DNA from: a virus
Reading direction: 5' to 3' (one strand)
Virus record (IMG/VR): IMGVR_UViG_3300037010_003335
Span: 1-24,306 of that record
Length of the DNA stretch: 24,306 nt
Below, one piece after another: positions 22,777-24,306 of this stretch. Positions within the stretch are counted from its first letter, which is position 1; each line of letters begins with the position of its first letter. The translations under genes and the position numbers were made by a program. Under the pieces are notes generated by a model. That model did no database searches. It worked only from the letters and a program-made list of their open reading frames with translations, and was not told the DNA's origin.

Positions 22777-24306
22777 ATGTCCTCATTGCTTGAAACTGCC
22801 CTAAGTCGAGTCGGCGTTACTCCAGATGCTAACGGCGCTATTGGCGCCGCTCTTGGGCTCACAAAGGCTCTTACTGACTTCGGTTCAGCTAACAATGGGC
22901 TTCCAACTACCGGCGTTGGCGGACAGCTTCGGAACATTATCGAGAGCAACATCCCTCCGATATTCCGAACCAATCCAGTGCCTGGCGGTACGAGCTTTGC
23001 GCCAAAGTCAGGTGAGTGGACAGCGTTGCATTATGCTGATGACTTGGTGGCTCACCATCCGAAGTTCAAGTTCATCTTTAAGGTGAAGTTCGAAGGCTTT
23101 GATGGCATCGGTAATGACCACTCTTACCACTACGTGCATCGGTGTGATAAGCCTAACGTGACACTTAATCACACGGATGTTAACTACTATAACTTCCGAA
23201 CTCGTGTTCTCACATCAGTAGTTTTCCAGCCAATTTCAATGACGTTCTTGGATGAAATCGGCAACTCAGTCAATGACTTCTTCGTGAAGTATATGGCTGG
23301 GATCTCGGGTCAAGGTGCCGGCTCACACGGCATTCAAAACGGCTTTGGAGCGTCTACGAGCTCAAAGCCTTATAAGCACGGTTACTCGTCAGGTAAAGCG
23401 ATCATTATCAACCAAATCTTTGCAAACGGGCTTTACACTAACCAGTTTAAGTTTGTCAACCCGCGCATTGAAAATTTCTCATTTGACGAGTTGAACATGG
23501 AGGATAACGCAGGCTCGCTCGTGACGTTGCAGTTCTCTTATGACAGCTTAGTCATGAACACGTATGCTGTCGGCGAGGATAATGACAGCGGCATCTATAC
23601 TTGGGGCAATACGGACATTCTCAGAGGTGGCGGCACGTCCGGCCTCCCAAACGCAGGCGCGACTTCGCTCAATGAAGCTGGTAAGCAAGCAGCATCTTCA
23701 GCTAGTGGCGGCTCGTTAATTGCAGGCCTAGGCTTGCAGAAGTACACGGATGCAGCAGCAAACCTGATCAAGTCTGGCTTGTCACAGCTGAATAGCTTGC
23801 CTAACACGCTTAAAGACTTAGTTACCCCTAATAACCCAGGCACTGCCATTGGCAAGCTGTTCTTGAACAACTCGTCAAGCGCAGGTAATGACATTGGCAA
23901 GCTGTTCTTGAACAACTCGTCAAGCGCCGGGAATGATATCAGTAAGCTGTTCTTAGACTCTAAAGCATCTACAGTCGACATAAACACGGCCATTACGTTA
24001 AGCTCGATTCAAGACGGTTCGAACTTCAGCACCGTGTCGCTAACAGACGCCCAAAGATTGCTGCCAGACATTAATGCAGAGCCACAAGCACCTACACAGC
24101 AATTCTTCGCTGGTGACATTTCAGGTGGACCGAGCTTTGCTGCGTTATCAGCTAACACAGACTCTGCTTTTATCACTACAACCCCACCTCCAAAAATTAC
24201 ATCCGGGGGCGGTGGTGATTTTGCTGGCGGCGGTGCAACAGGCTCATGGGCGCCAGCATCATCGACGCTCATTCCGCTCGATTGGAACTGGAACACAGCG
24301 ACCGGA
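22777..24306 (+). CDS. Tail-tube-like structural protein, possibly baseplate tube initiator; 3' end beyond window
   Basis: Open from ATG 22777 to the right edge (510 codons, no stop). After a leader of about 70 residues (MSSLLETALSRVGVTPD...), residues 88-255 look like the tube-fold domain shared by gp19/gp48/gp54-type proteins: FKFIFKVKFEGF, RCDKPNVTLNHTDVNYYNFR, VVFQPISMTFLDEIGNSVND and FSFDELNMEDNAGSLVTLQF. From about 270 on it is low-complexity, Ser/Ala/Asn/Gly-rich, with two 15-residue repeats (IGKLFLNNSSSAGND). T4 gp54 is about 320 aa, so this protein is clearly longer. It lies 7 bases after the previous stop, with GTAAATA immediately upstream and only a weak GAG as ribosome binding site. 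Which tube-like protein it is cannot be settled from the sequence. Confidence 0.75.
   Translation, partial: MSSLLETALSRVGVTPDANGAIGAALGLTKALTDFGSANNGLPTTGVGGQLRNIIESNIPPIFRTNPVPGGTSFAPKSGEWTALHYADDLVAHHPKFKFIFKVKFEGFDGIGNDHSYHYVHRCDKPNVTLNHTDVNYYNFRTRVLTSVVFQPISMTFLDEIGNSVNDFFVKYMAGISGQGAGSHGIQNGFGASTSSKPYKHGYSSGKAIIINQIFANGLYTNQFKFVNPRIENFSFDELNMEDNAGSLVTLQFSYDSLVMNTYAVGEDNDSGIYTWGNTDILRGGGTSGLPNAGATSLNEAGKQAASSASGGSLIAGLGLQKYTDAAANLIKSGLSQLNSLPNTLKDLVTPNNPGTAIGKLFLNNSSSAGNDIGKLFLNNSSSAGNDISKLFLDSKASTVDINTAITLSSIQDGSNFSTVSLTDAQRLLPDINAEPQAPTQQFFAGDISGGPSFAALSANTDSAFITTTPPPKITSGGGGDFAGGGATGSWAPASSTLIPLDWNWNTATG
23848..23937 (+). repeat. Two 45-bp tandem repeats in the tube-like protein
   Basis: Two 45-base units (23848-23892, 23893-23937). 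The first 33 bases are identical and the last 12 differ at three positions without changing the protein. A third, partial unit (ATCAGTAAGCTGTTCTTAGA) follows. Encodes IGKLFLNNSSSAGND twice and ISKLFLDS once. Confidence 0.92.

Noticed and set aside
23595-24296. Two long - strand frames with repeated FKNSLPM segments
   Set aside because: Antisense of the low-complexity tail and 45-bp repeats of the tube-like protein, which is open throughout on the + strand.

Overview
This window looks like part of a large T4-related contractile-tailed phage (myovirus) genome. The anchors are proteins I recognise as T4-type: a gp13-like neck protein, a gp14-like neck protein, the gp15 tail-completion/sheath-stabilising protein and the gp19 tail tube protein, in the order 13-14-15-19 on the + strand. 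A second tube-like protein, possibly a baseplate tube initiator, runs off the right edge. Genes are tightly packed with ATGA-type overlaps, and T4-late-promoter-like octamers (NNTAAATA) sit upstream of several genes. The host cannot be read from the sequence.

Layout. 1-626: a gene on the - strand running off the left edge, divergent from the rest. 713-6080: gp13-like and gp14-like neck genes, interrupted by homing endonuclease HEG1, which is flanked by a duplicated and synonymously recoded 3' end of gp13, and by a small unknown gene. 6077-12430: a zinc-metallopeptidase-like gene, then an apparent operon of a small unknown protein, a double-AAA+ MoxR-type ATPase, a metallopeptidase-like/VWA protein and a small gene that seems frameshifted. 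12405-13961 (-): HEG2. 13979-15613: gp15 and a papain/C39-like protein. 15622-17721 (-): HEG3. 17798-18391: gp19, followed by the one clear intrinsic terminator. 18487-20100: HEG4. 20123-22769: three overlapping accessory genes (leucine-rich-repeat-like, protein-kinase-like, and one unknown that shares a domain with the small gene at 4199). 22777-end: tube-like structural protein.

How it fits together. The structural genes build the neck and tail. Between them sit two further layers. One is a set of four related Vsr-like/Hef-like free-standing homing endonucleases, each abutting a virion or accessory gene. The other is a set of accessory genes (kinase-like, peptidase-like, LRR-like, unknown). 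Many of these share a short N-terminus of the form M-K-L-x-x-L-L-E, resembling the capsid-targeting/prohead-protease (L/I-x-E) leaders of T4 internal proteins. I infer that some may be packaged and injected proteins. The MoxR/VWA pair resembles cellular RavA-ViaA and CbbQ-CbbO type remodelling machines and is the most system-like unit here.

There is no gene-free stretch over 300 bases. I saw no tRNA, CRISPR or IS element.
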